Part shown: positions 44,274-52,083 of the stretch, piece after piece
Layout: every line of letters begins with the position of its first letter
How positions within the stretch are numbered: the stretch's first letter is position 1
DNA from: Pontibacter coccineus
GTDB taxonomy: Bacteria; Bacteroidota; Bacteroidia; Cytophagales; Hymenobacteraceae
DNA length: 64,000 nt
Direction of reading: 5' to 3'
NCBI RefSeq assembly: GCF_030546575.1
Contig: NZ_JAUOTN010000002.1
Coordinates: 310,001-374,000, forward strand
The notes under the pieces: generated by a model
Seen by the model: the letters and a program-made list of their open reading frames with translations, nothing else
What the model was told of the DNA's origin: nothing
The model's database searches: none
Made by a program: the position numbers and the translations under genes

Positions 44274-45227
44274 TTAGTTATATTTTTTCTGCGTGCGGAG
44301 CACCGGGAAGACGGCGTAAGCGCCGCTGGGCTGCCTGCGCACGTCCAGGATGGGGGACTGGCAGGGTTTGGCGTTGGAGGAGATGATGGCGGCAAGGTAG
44401 TTGGGCGGCAGGGTCCGCTGCTGCCTGCGGTAGACATAGGCAAAGTGGGCCGCTATCCACGACTCCAGCTCGCCTTTCAGGCAGCCCACGATCAGGTTGG
44501 CCTCGTAGAGCTGCTTGAAGGCGTCGGCCAGCTGGTTGCCGTTCCCGTGGAAGAGCAGGGGAGTAGCGGGGGGATGGTTTCCCTCGAGGAGGGCCAGCAG
44601 CTGCTGCTGGTCCTCCGGGGTAAAGTAGCCCTTTAGGACTTCGAAGAGCCTCTCCGGCACCCCGTCCACAAACCGGGGATGGCCTGTGACAGGCTTGGAA
44701 GGGGTGGTATTTCCCGTGGCTGTCTCCTGCGGGGCGGGAAGCAGCGCCTGCACGTGCCGGATGAGATTGTCCAGCAAAGATTCCCGCAGCTTGACCGACT
44801 CGCCCAGATCATCCACCAGCTCCTCCCTGACCTCGATGCCGAACTCGATGGGTTGCAGGTTGCGCAGGACAAACAGCTCAGGCAGGCTGAGCTGGTGGAG
44901 GTAGCCGGCCGGGTAGGCTCGCCCGTAGTCCGGGGCGTGGTTGTGGAAGCTGACCCAGAAGGTCCTGAAGCGGTCTTCTATCCCGGTGAGCTGCTCCAGG
45001 ACGAGCTGCAGCTGCGGGTGGCGAAGGGGGAGCAGATCCAGTGCCGCCATCTGGGCAAGGAGCCGGAGCCCGCTCTCGAAGACGGCCGCCTCGTCGTAGG
45101 GCGTCTCGTGCCTCAGGTCGTAACTACTCACTTCCTTCTGGCCAAAAGGGCCCATAGCCTCTTTTCTTTGAATAAGCTTGAGTTCAAAGGTCTGCAGGCG
45201 AGCCAAAAACTCCTTCAAGTGCTTCAT
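44274..45227 (-). CDS. RteC-like or replication-associated hypothetical protein
   Basis: 317 residues from the ATG at 45225-45227; a longer frame begins with TTG at 45332 and would translate the tandem repeats, so it is rejected. Helical, soluble, with conserved-looking blocks TFWVSFHNHAPDYGRAYPAG, PLLFHGNGNQLADAFKQLYE and PNYLAAIISSNAKPCQSPIL. The arrangement resembles RteC-type regulators of Bacteroides conjugative elements, but I am not sure. The 11-bp tandem repeats lie 29-102 bp upstream of its start, as an autoregulatory or origin-binding site would. Confidence 0.6.
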   Translation of the reverse strand: MKHLKEFLARLQTFELKLIQRKEAMGPFGQKEVSSYDLRHETPYDEAAVFESGLRLLAQMAALDLLPLRHPQLQLVLEQLTGIEDRFRTFWVSFHNHAPDYGRAYPAGYLHQLSLPELFVLRNLQPIEFGIEVREELVDDLGESVKLRESLLDNLIRHVQALLPAPQETATGNTTPSKPVTGHPRFVDGVPERLFEVLKGYFTPEDQQQLLALLEGNHPPATPLLFHGNGNQLADAFKQLYEANLIVGCLKGELESWIAAHFAYVYRRQQRTLPPNYLAAIISSNAKPCQSPILDVRRQPSGAYAVFPVLRTQKKYN

Positions 45228-45255
45228 GCTTAAACTTTTTAGTTGGTTAGTTTCT

Positions 45256-45330
45256 GGCCACAACTCGGCCACAACTTGGCCACAACTTGGCCACAACTCG
45301 GCCACAACTCGGCCACAACTTGGCCACGGC
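45256..45330. repeat. 11-bp tandem repeats (iteron-like)
   Basis: Six full copies of GGCCACAACTY (45256-45321) and a seventh partial copy. The copies differ only at the last base (C or T). The period is close to one turn of the DNA helix, so a bound protein would sit on one face. Directly upstream of the gene at 44274-45227. Confidence 0.85.
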
Positions 45331-45343
45331 AAAGGGGTAAATG

Positions 45344-46795
45344 TTAGTGTGTGCTCTTCACTAGCTCATAAAAACCAAAAGAGTCTGACTGTCGAATTAC
45401 ACCGGCTTTTATCAGGGCTGCGAAGTCCCTTCTAATTGTACGGGGACTAAATCCAGTTAAACTAGACATTTTACTAACAGATAGAGCTTGATTGTTCATG
45501 AAAATTGATAATTCCTTGAGCAGGCGCTCTCTGACTGGTTCCTGTATAGGCAGGCTATTAACAACCTTTCCTAATTCTTTAGCAAGTGGCCCATTTACAT
45601 CAGGACCTGAAATACTCTTACCAAGACCAGGGACAGGGACAATTGCCCTAAAGACATCTTCTTCTATAAATTGGGCTGTTTGATTAGGAGCATAGAATCG
45701 GACTAGCCTGGTCACATTGCGGATGCCTGATCCCAGCTCTTCCACACGCCCTAGCTGTACAAAGAACTTAGCGAGAGTAGGGTTTTTAGGATACGGAGAA
45801 AATCTTTCTGGATCTATTGGGCCGAAGCCTTTTGGCTTATTAGCATTTTCTGTTTCTACTCTGTCAGAGTAGATTATGAACTTAGCCGGAGTGGCATTAC
45901 TGTATTCCCTATGGACAATAAGGTTAGCAACGATTTCCCTAAAAATGATGTTCCGAAGATCTACGCGCTGACTTCCTTCAAGGAAAAATTTATCGGGGAG
46001 ATGCTTATCTACAAAGGCCATAAGCAGATCATAAGCATCAATCAAATTAGTTCTAATATCAATCCTGTCATCATACCTGTCTGTATCTACCCTCCGTAAG
46101 ATGGCATCGATTCGGTAGTGAGGAAGTATGCTCTGAATTACATCATCTTTCCCAAGTAGTAGAGCAGCTGCAAGCGTATATCCTTCTTCACCGGTCTGAA
46201 AATCTTTTCGGTAGAGGCCAGCACTTTGAAGAAGTTCGGTGTCTGTCAATGTAAGCCACAGATGGCTTGCAGAACGGCTACGTATAAGCTGGCGCACTCT
46301 TTCAATAATTCCTGGCCTGAAGTCTGTGATAGCTAAATGCGAATAAATACGGCTTTCTGAATAAAGGCCACTTTTACGGGTATAAATCTGTCTTATGTTG
46401 GCATCATCTGACACTTTGAAGTCTCCTTCGTGGCTACGGTCATATACTATATTATTGCATCGGTGCACTTGGGAGCTTTCAGGGACATAAGCATAAAGTA
46501 CGATCTTTTCATCTAAAGCAACCTCTGTGAACTCTAACAGGAAGGGAGGGTTTAATTTATTTGCATTATTGGAGAGAGTTGTAAATTCTCGCTTCAAACG
46601 GTCTGCATGCTCTGGGGATACGCCAACTATAGTACCATTGTCCTTTACTCCTAAAAGTATATGTCCACCGGCTCTGTTAAGAAATGCACAGACAGTTTCG
46701 AAAAGATCAGAAGGCAAGTCATTTTTAGCCTTCTTGAATTCAATATCCAGACCTTCGCCTTGTTGAATTAGCCGTTCAATGTCTCTGGGAATCAT
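45344..46795 (-). CDS. AlbA_2-domain ATP-binding protein with C-terminal winged helix
   Basis: 483 residues. N-terminal AlbA_2/Schlafen-like domain (GLDIEFKKAKNDLPSDLFET, then GGHILLGVKDNGTIVGV), a middle region with YDRSHEGDF and RKSGLYSESR, a HATPase_c_4-like domain (FREIVANLIVHREYSNA), and a C-terminal DeoR-like winged helix (SVSKMSSLTGFSPRTIRRDF). Such proteins are annotated as transcription regulators or ATP-dependent DNA helicase RecG-like; some sit in defence loci. Markedly AT-richer than the mobilization operon, so it was probably acquired separately. Confidence 0.8.
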   Translation of the reverse strand: MIPRDIERLIQQGEGLDIEFKKAKNDLPSDLFETVCAFLNRAGGHILLGVKDNGTIVGVSPEHADRLKREFTTLSNNANKLNPPFLLEFTEVALDEKIVLYAYVPESSQVHRCNNIVYDRSHEGDFKVSDDANIRQIYTRKSGLYSESRIYSHLAITDFRPGIIERVRQLIRSRSASHLWLTLTDTELLQSAGLYRKDFQTGEEGYTLAAALLLGKDDVIQSILPHYRIDAILRRVDTDRYDDRIDIRTNLIDAYDLLMAFVDKHLPDKFFLEGSQRVDLRNIIFREIVANLIVHREYSNATPAKFIIYSDRVETENANKPKGFGPIDPERFSPYPKNPTLAKFFVQLGRVEELGSGIRNVTRLVRFYAPNQTAQFIEEDVFRAIVPVPGLGKSISGPDVNGPLAKELGKVVNSLPIQEPVRERLLKELSIFMNNQALSVSKMSSLTGFSPRTIRRDFAALIKAGVIRQSDSFGFYELVKSTH

Positions 46796-47119
46796 AAATG
46801 CAAGTTATATACTTATTGCACAAGTGTTATTACTCCGCAATTACAAACGATGCGGTGTGTGCTTTCATGTGTGCTTTCAAATACACATGAAAGATATGAC
46901 AATTGTGTAAGATATGCCCTTATGTAAGGGGTGTAAACAACATTTTATTATGTTTCGTCAGCAAGATGAATAACAAAATTAAGTCGCTCTGTAATACTGT
47001 AATAGTAAGGGATACCTATTTGACATCAATAACAAATGACTTATCCATAAAGGAAAGATAATATTAGTGTTAATAAACAATAGTATTGAGCACTTTATTG
47101 GGGAGCAGGTTCAAATCCG
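46796..47119. other. 324-bp intergenic region in the element
   Basis: Very AT-rich. Upstream region of the AlbA_2 gene and of the toxin-like gene. The frame of the latter is open back to 47090 (TGA at 47087-47089), adding ALYWGAGSNP ahead of its first ATG. Confidence 0.45.
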
Positions 47120-47482
47120 ATGGTTCCGGGCTCACCTCCAATAGATGTGTTTTCTGAGTTCTCTATTACAGAAAATAAAAAAGCAGGGACTTTGTCCATA
47201 TCAGGAAAAATTACGGGCGATAACTTCCCGTCAACTGAAGCATTTATATCTGACCCTAGCGGACAAAATGTATTTCTCGGTATTGGCTTCTATGAAGGAG
47301 ATCCTTTTTCTAGTTTGGATGGCGAGAATAAACGAGATATTACCAGTTTTAATTTAACACTTACCACTGATAAATATGGTAATTTCACAGGAGTAAGAGT
47401 AGGAGACAGGACATATAAGGTTAATGAATGGAATAAATTGTTTGAGAAAGAGGATCCACATAAAAACAATAATAAAAAATGA
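47120..47482 (+). CDS. Possible toxin C-terminal domain (polymorphic toxin remnant or orphan cassette)
   Basis: 120 residues, no signal peptide. Beta-rich sequence with TLSISGKITGDNFPSTEAFI, VFLGIGFYEGDPFSSLDGEN and VRVGDRTYKVNEWNKLFEKE. It reads like the end of a larger modular protein: the frame runs 11 codons upstream of the ATG into GAGSNP-type linker sequence before a stop. It resembles C-terminal regions of Rhs-like proteins, by memory only. It overlaps the next gene by four bases, the tight coupling expected for a toxin and its immunity gene. No catalytic residues recognised. Confidence 0.5.
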   Translation: MVPGSPPIDVFSEFSITENKKAGTLSISGKITGDNFPSTEAFISDPSGQNVFLGIGFYEGDPFSSLDGENKRDITSFNLTLTTDKYGNFTGVRVGDRTYKVNEWNKLFEKEDPHKNNNKK

Positions 47483-47748
47483 AAAGAGCTCTGATTTACT
47501 TGTTTTTAGGTTTTTGTATTATGATTCTTTCTACCTATACAATGGGTATATTTGATGATGCACTTGAGAGGACCTATTATACCGGTGTATGGTATAAAGA
47601 TATTATTGGGTCATTTAAATATTATATATTTTGGGTATTGCCTTATTGGTGGGTTATTATTGTTGGCGGGGCTATATTTTTGGCTTTAATTTTTTATGGC
47701 ATTGTTACTGGAATAGAGAAAGCAAAGTCGTTGAATCAAGGTAGCTGA
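47479..47748 (+). CDS. Small two-helix membrane protein, possible immunity protein
   Basis: 89 residues: first membrane helix ALIYLFLGFCIMILSTYT, an aromatic loop (TYYTGVWYKDIIGSFKYY), then a long second hydrophobic stretch (WVIIVGGAIFLALIFYG) and a short charged tail. It starts within the stop codon of the preceding gene (ATGA). Small integral membrane proteins often protect against membrane-acting or periplasmic toxins. The pairing is inference from gene layout. AT-rich like its partner. Confidence 0.55.
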   Translation: MKRALIYLFLGFCIMILSTYTMGIFDDALERTYYTGVWYKDIIGSFKYYIFWVLPYWWVIIVGGAIFLALIFYGIVTGIEKAKSLNQGS

Positions 47749-48396
47749 CAGCTATGCATCTGGAGAACAATTGTTACTTATACTTGAAAGGCCATTACTT
47801 GGAGAAGCGGGGTTCGTGCGTGTCCTCGCTCACGCTCCCTTCGGCACACCATGGTCTACTCGCTACGCTGCGTTCCACCATGGCTTTGCCTTTCGGTCGG
47901 CTCGTTGTGGTACTCCTCACGGCTGTTGCTATTTTGTTTTTGAGTTTATAAATATGCCTCCGGCAGGGAGGTGAAAAAACAAAACCCACAGCCCACGTTA
48001 TGCTCGCCTGCGGGTCAGCCGCCGCACAGCCAGCCGCCCTCGTGCCTCGGGCTCTTCCCGGCTGGCTTTTGCTTCCGCTCGCAGCGGCTTCGCGCTTGAA
48101 ATCTTACCCCCAACCCCCGGCATCAACCGGGGGGGGGTATAGTTGCATAGTTACAGCTATACCTTGATGCCAGCGACTGGCCAGCCGCACAAAGGCCAAG
48201 GGGCTTTTCCGGCCTCTTCTACCCCAGGAGCCTTGCCTTGGAAAGTAAAGGCAGAGGAGGCAAACTGTAAATAAGATATCATTTCCAGGCGAGGAAAAGT
48301 GGCTGTATTACTTTATCTTGTAGGAGCAATTTCTGCTCAATAATTGGAAGCGAATTATCTACCTGACAATACTTTATAGAAAAACTATACCACTCT
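47749..48396. other. 648-bp GC-rich block without genes
   Basis: Sharp rise in GC after the AT-rich pair. No frame looks coding; the short frames at 47754-47974 are compositional. It has many short inverted repeats, such as CCATGG at about 47849 and 47878, and CGCTCGCAGCGGCTTCGCGC near 48076, plus a G-run at about 48131-48137. Perhaps a decayed gene or an origin region; I cannot decide. Confidence 0.4.
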
Positions 48397-49572
48397 ATGC
48401 GCTACCTGCTCTCCCCCCTCACGCGGCCTTACTTCCGTCTGCTACCTTTCGTGCTCTTGCTACTGCCTGTCATGGGGGCTGCCCAGCAAACCAAGCAGCA
48501 CCTGCCGACCACAGCCCCGGAGGTGGGGCAGCTGTTGCGGGAGATGATTGTATGGCAGGACAGCCTGCAGGCTATCGACCAGGTGCTGCAGGACTCCTCA
48601 CGACTTGAAGCTCAGATGGACAGTCTGCGGCAGCTGGGTTTGGAAGGGGAAGAGCTGGCCCGAAAAGCGGACAGCCTCTCGCAGGCAGTGCTGGGCCAGT
48701 CGGTAGTGCCCGAGGAGCTCAAGCAGGTACGGGCGCGGTTGGCGCGGCAGCTCGGGGAGGGGAAGGAGGCACTGGCCGCCCAGCTTTTACCCGAGGAGCT
48801 GCAGGCGGCCCTGCGCCAGCTCGAAGAGGCTGGACAGAAGAGTGTTGCCACCAGCTTGCAGCAACCCCCGGGCTTGGGGCAACTGCCCACCTCTGCCGAC
48901 GAGCTAAAGGCAAAGGCCGGGCAGACGGCGCTGAAGGCGGCGGGTCAGCCCTTCACCGAGTCTTTCGACAAGCTGGGGCAGGCGAGAGCGGACATCGACA
49001 AATACAAGGGGCGGGTAAGCAAGGTGGAAAGCATGAAAGACATGCCCAAGGGCTTGCTGGGTCCCAACCCGCTCAAAGGAAAGCACTGGGCGGAAAGGCT
49101 GGTGCTGGGCAGCCTCTGGCAGGCAGGCATGCAGGAACGCTTTTTCCTGTACCTGGGACCAACAGTGGCCTGGCGCTTCACAGAAAGGCTCTCAGCGGGC
49201 TTGGGCGGACAGTACCGCCTGCACCTGAGCGTGAAGGAAAAGCCTTTTATGGGCGGAACAGATAAAGTAGGGGGTTATAGCCTTTTTACCGATTTTCAGA
49301 TCAAAAGCGGTTTCTTTGGCCGTCTGCAGTACGAGGGCTTAAGTGCGCCGGTGACGCATACAGACCCTTTCGCGCAGGAGGAGACGAGCGGACGTGAATG
49401 GGTACCGGGCCTGTCGGCGGGACTGGGCAAGGACTACACGCTCTATAAAAAACTCAGGGGCTATGCGCTGCTGCAGTATAACCTGTGGCACGAGAAGAAT
49501 AAAACGCCCTACCTGCACCCGCTGCAGGCCCGGGTCGGCTTCTTCCTCTTTGGCAGAGACATTGTTAAATGA
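48397..49572 (+). CDS. Exported coiled-coil plus outer-membrane barrel protein
   Basis: 391 residues with signal peptide (LLPFVLLLLPVMGAAQ). Residues about 45-230 are Gln/Leu/Glu-rich helices (DSLQAIDQVLQDSSRLEAQM, and QVRARLARQLGEGKEALAAQ) likely forming coiled coil in the periplasm. The C-terminal 150 residues are beta strands (RFFLYLGPTVAWRFTERLSA, GYALLQYNLWHEKN) ending RVGFFLFGRDIVK, like a membrane barrel. It is the last gene before the right attachment site. Barrel proteins of this type are frequent element cargo; role unknown. Confidence 0.7.
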   Translation: MRYLLSPLTRPYFRLLPFVLLLLPVMGAAQQTKQHLPTTAPEVGQLLREMIVWQDSLQAIDQVLQDSSRLEAQMDSLRQLGLEGEELARKADSLSQAVLGQSVVPEELKQVRARLARQLGEGKEALAAQLLPEELQAALRQLEEAGQKSVATSLQQPPGLGQLPTSADELKAKAGQTALKAAGQPFTESFDKLGQARADIDKYKGRVSKVESMKDMPKGLLGPNPLKGKHWAERLVLGSLWQAGMQERFFLYLGPTVAWRFTERLSAGLGGQYRLHLSVKEKPFMGGTDKVGGYSLFTDFQIKSGFFGRLQYEGLSAPVTHTDPFAQEETSGREWVPGLSAGLGKDYTLYKKLRGYALLQYNLWHEKNKTPYLHPLQARVGFFLFGRDIVK

Positions 49573-49763
49573 TTTTACGCTACAGCATGCACTTGTAATT
49601 TTGTGGGGATCTTATCCTGTGGAAGGCCACAAGCTTGCTTAGCGTTGATAAGCCAAATCACATTTTAAGTTAAAGAGGTTTGTGCGGAATAATTTCTAAG
49701 TATTTTAAGAAAAATTGGAAGAGATAAAAAAAGGGAATAATTAGCTTTAAAAGCGGGAGACTT
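49573..49763. other. Element right-end non-coding region
   Basis: About 190 bp, AT-rich, no gene. Leads into the right arm of the attachment site. Confidence 0.4.
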
Positions 49764-49876
49764 GTGTGCAAATTGTGTGCACATAAAAAAAGCCACTTAA
49801 CGATTTGACTCGTAAGTGGCTGATTTTCAAGTGGTCGCGAAGGGAGTCGAACCCCTAACCTTCTGATTCGTAGTCA
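49764..49876. repeat. Right copy of the attachment-site duplication
   Basis: Matches 36044-36155 with a few substitutions and one extra base in the first 60 bp, and perfectly over 49824-49876. The perfect part is the 3' half of the tRNA gene. The GTGTGCAAATTG word at 49764 has the same distance to the terminator hairpin as its left counterpart. Confidence 0.9.
49785..49821 (-). terminator. Terminator of tRNA-Arg
   Basis: Hairpin AGCCACTT.../...AAGTGGCT; on the minus strand it ends in seven T, 11 bp beyond the tRNA 3' end. Confidence 0.85.
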
Positions 49877-49905
49877 GATGCTCTATCCAGTTGAGCTACG
49901 TGACC
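49832..49905 (-). tRNA. tRNA-Arg (anticodon ACG)
   Basis: 74-nt cloverleaf read on the minus strand: acceptor GGTCACG/CGCGACC, D stem GCTC/GAGC, anticodon stem TCTGA/TCAGA around loop CTACGAA, T arm with TTCGACT, discriminator A, no encoded CCA. The anticodon ACG is read as ICG after deamination and decodes CGN arginine codons. The acceptor stem has an A-C mismatch at the 5-68 pair. Its 3' half from the anticodon loop on is supplied by the integrated element and is duplicated at 36103-36155. Confidence 0.95.
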
Positions 49906-49974
49906 ATTTTCCGTTATGGTGATGCAAAGTAAAGGCCTTTTTTCTTGCGATGCAAGCCCTAAAGCGAATTTTTC

Positions 49975-50694
49975 TCAACTTTTTGCTGTCGCTTTCCGAA
50001 GCGCCCGCTTCAGGGCGTGGTCAAAAATAAAGTATAGCCCGCCTATTGATATGATTACCAGTGCGATCATCAGCAGTTGACTTCCTTTGTTGCTGCCCGG
50101 GTCCTGTAGTAATTTTATGACGTCGCTGGCCTGCGTGCCCACCCAGAAAAAGAAAAGTGTGCGCGGCAGCATCCCCACAATGCTCGCCAGAAAGAACCGG
50201 GTTCTGTCCACCTGCAGCAGCGAGAGTACAAAATTCATAAGCGCAAACGGCAGCACCGGCGAAATACGGGTCAGAAAGATCAGGCTCCAGCTTTGGTCGC
50301 GCAATTCCTGCATCAGGTACTTTGTCTTCTCAAAGCGGTTCAGGAAAGACATCATTTTGCCATGGTCGATGAGGCGGGCCAAGGTATAGCCGATGAGCGA
50401 AGCAATGCCGTACGACACTACTACACCCGCAAAGCCAGGCCACCCCAAATAGAAACCACTCACCAATGCCACAAAGGTAGTCGGGGTGAGGGCCAGCGAC
50501 ATGGTGAAGGAAATCACGACAAAGTAAAGGAGCATCTGCGGCCAACTCAGGTCCTGTAGCAGGGTTTCGTTCTGATAGAGGTATACAGCAGCCGAGGAAC
50601 TGACAACCAGCGGCACCACAACCAGCAGCAGCATGGAAATAAATGAGGGCGCGTTTTCCCGTATAAAAGTCCGCAGCATGGACAGTTTAGGCAT
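49975..50694 (-). CDS. TVP38/TMEM64-family membrane protein
   Basis: 239 residues from the ATG at 50692-50694 (an upstream in-frame start adds 44 unconvincing residues). Five to six hydrophobic helices, with the SNARE-associated/DedA-like core: LTPTTFVALVSGFYLGWPGF, IASLIGYTLARLIDHGKM, and LTRISPVLPFALMNFVLSLL followed by FFLASIVGMLPRTLFFFWVG. These match the re-entrant-loop architecture of VTT-domain proteins implicated in lipid scrambling and membrane homeostasis. Basic C-terminus (KRALRKATAKS). Divergent from the cystathionine enzyme. Confidence 0.88.
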   Translation of the reverse strand: MPKLSMLRTFIRENAPSFISMLLLVVVPLVVSSSAAVYLYQNETLLQDLSWPQMLLYFVVISFTMSLALTPTTFVALVSGFYLGWPGFAGVVVSYGIASLIGYTLARLIDHGKMMSFLNRFEKTKYLMQELRDQSWSLIFLTRISPVLPFALMNFVLSLLQVDRTRFFLASIVGMLPRTLFFFWVGTQASDVIKLLQDPGSNKGSQLLMIALVIISIGGLYFIFDHALKRALRKATAKS

Positions 50695-50870
50695 AGAAGG
50701 CGTTTTAGTCAAAGATAGAGCCTTGCAGGCAAAGATTTGCTGAAGGTATACGTAGATTGCAGTACAGTCATTGAAATTTTGCGATTTGTGCGAAGCCCTT
50801 GCAGTCATTTTACTCCTGAAAGGCAAATTTATTAACTTGCATCAAGCCATTTATCCATAAAATAGATAAT

Positions 50871-52010
50871 ATGAAATTCGGAACAAAAGCTATACATGCC
50901 GGCGTGGAGCCGGACCCAACCACAGGCGCCATCATGACGCCGATTTACCAGACCTCCACCTACGTGCAGCGCTCACCAGGTGATCATAAAGGCTACGAGT
51001 ATTCGCGTACGCACAATCCGACGCGCACAGCCCTGCAAAATGCATTGGCTGAGCTGGAGAACGGGAAGCATGGCCTTTGTTTCTCTTCAGGTATGGCCGC
51101 CATCGATGCCATCATCAAAATGCTGAAGCCGGGCGACGAGGTGATCTCAACCAATGACCTGTATGGTGGCAGCTACCGCATCTTCACGAAGATTTTCGCC
51201 AACTACGGCCTCAAGTTCAACTTCACCGACATGAGCGACCTGAGCAAGGTAGAGGCGTTGGTGAACGAGAACACCCGCATGATCTGGGTAGAGACGCCAA
51301 CTAACCCGCTGCTCAACATCATCGATATCAAGGGCTGCGCCGCCATTGCCAAAAAGCACAACCTGCTGCTGGTAGCTGACAACACCTTCGCTACCCCTTT
51401 CCTGCAAACGCCGCTCGACATGGGAGCCGACATCGTGATGCACTCGCTCACCAAGTATATGGCCGGCCACTCGGACGTGGTGATGGGTGCTGTGATTGTG
51501 AAAGATGACGAACTGCACGAGAAACTGGCCTTTATCCAGAACGCCTGCGGTGGTACGCCTGGTCCGCAGGACTGTTTTCTGGTGCTGCGTGGCCTCAAAA
51601 CGCTGCACATCCGCATGGAGCGCCACTGCGAGAACGGTCGTGCTGTAGCCCAATACCTCAAGAATCATGACAAGGTAGAGAAGGTATACTGGCCAGGCCT
51701 GGAAGATCATCCGGGCCATCGTGTAGCCAAAGAGCAGATGCGCTCGTACGGCGGTATGGTTTCGTTTGTGCTGAAAGGCGACAGGATGGAAGATGCCATC
51801 GCTACGCTGGAGCGCTTTAAGTACTTCGCTTTGGCTGAGTCACTAGGTGGTGTGGAATCGCTTTGCGGACATCCGGCCTCGATGACGCACGCCAGCATTC
51901 CGAGCGCCGAGCGCCTCAAGGCAGGCCTGAGCGATTCGCTGATCCGCCTGAGCGTAGGTATAGAAGACATTGAGGACCTGCTGGCTGACCTGGAGCAGGC
52001 CATTGGCTAA
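50871..52010 (+). CDS. Cystathionine gamma-synthase/lyase (PLP enzyme)
   Basis: 379-residue Cys/Met metabolism PLP-dependent enzyme. Seen: GTKAIHAGVEPDPTTGAIM, YEYSRTHNPTR, FSSGMAAIDA (cofactor phosphate binding), WVETPTNPLLNI, and the Schiff-base lysine 195 in HSLTKYMAGHSD; the C-terminus has LAESLGGVESLCGHPASMTH and LIRLSVGIEDIEDLLADLEQ. Gamma-synthase (MetB) and gamma-lyase (MccB) cannot be separated reliably by eye. It would act in transsulfuration between cysteine and homocysteine. Monocistronic or with the following small membrane protein. Confidence 0.93.
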   Translation: MKFGTKAIHAGVEPDPTTGAIMTPIYQTSTYVQRSPGDHKGYEYSRTHNPTRTALQNALAELENGKHGLCFSSGMAAIDAIIKMLKPGDEVISTNDLYGGSYRIFTKIFANYGLKFNFTDMSDLSKVEALVNENTRMIWVETPTNPLLNIIDIKGCAAIAKKHNLLLVADNTFATPFLQTPLDMGADIVMHSLTKYMAGHSDVVMGAVIVKDDELHEKLAFIQNACGGTPGPQDCFLVLRGLKTLHIRMERHCENGRAVAQYLKNHDKVEKVYWPGLEDHPGHRVAKEQMRSYGGMVSFVLKGDRMEDAIATLERFKYFALAESLGGVESLCGHPASMTHASIPSAERLKAGLSDSLIRLSVGIEDIEDLLADLEQAIG

Positions 52011-52083
52011 TCATTACAAAACTGAAAGGTATAGCCGTTCCGCTCACAAGTGGGGCGGCTATTTTCGTAAGGTATAAGTATAG

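Larger units (their letters stand above)
36103..49876. mobile_element. Integrative mobilizable element in tRNA-Arg(ACG)
   Basis: About 13.7 kb between two perfect 53-bp direct repeats, one of which completes an intact tRNA-Arg. It contains a tyrosine integrase at the left end, a primase-MobC-relaxase operon with a candidate oriT, and cargo. It has no type IV secretion genes, so it would need a helper for transfer. Base composition is mosaic: the mobilization operon is GC-rich, while 37.9-40.3 kb and 45.4-47.7 kb are AT-rich. The dispersed GGTATAG word, common elsewhere in the window, is absent from about 40.3 to 48.1 kb. Confidence 0.88.

Noticed and set aside
45228-45332. N-terminal extension of the RteC-like gene through the tandem repeats
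   Set aside because: It needs a TTG start and would translate the 11-bp repeats into a repetitive WPSCG-type peptide; the ATG at 45225-45227 is the natural start.
47100-47135. tRNA T-arm-like GGTTCAAATCC near 47108
   Set aside because: Only two base pairs can form around the loop and no acceptor, D or anticodon arms fit nearby.
47754-47989. Short overlapping frames at 47754-47974 and their antisense
   Set aside because: Overlapping frames of similar length in several phases within GC-rich, repeat-rich DNA; no motif in any of them.
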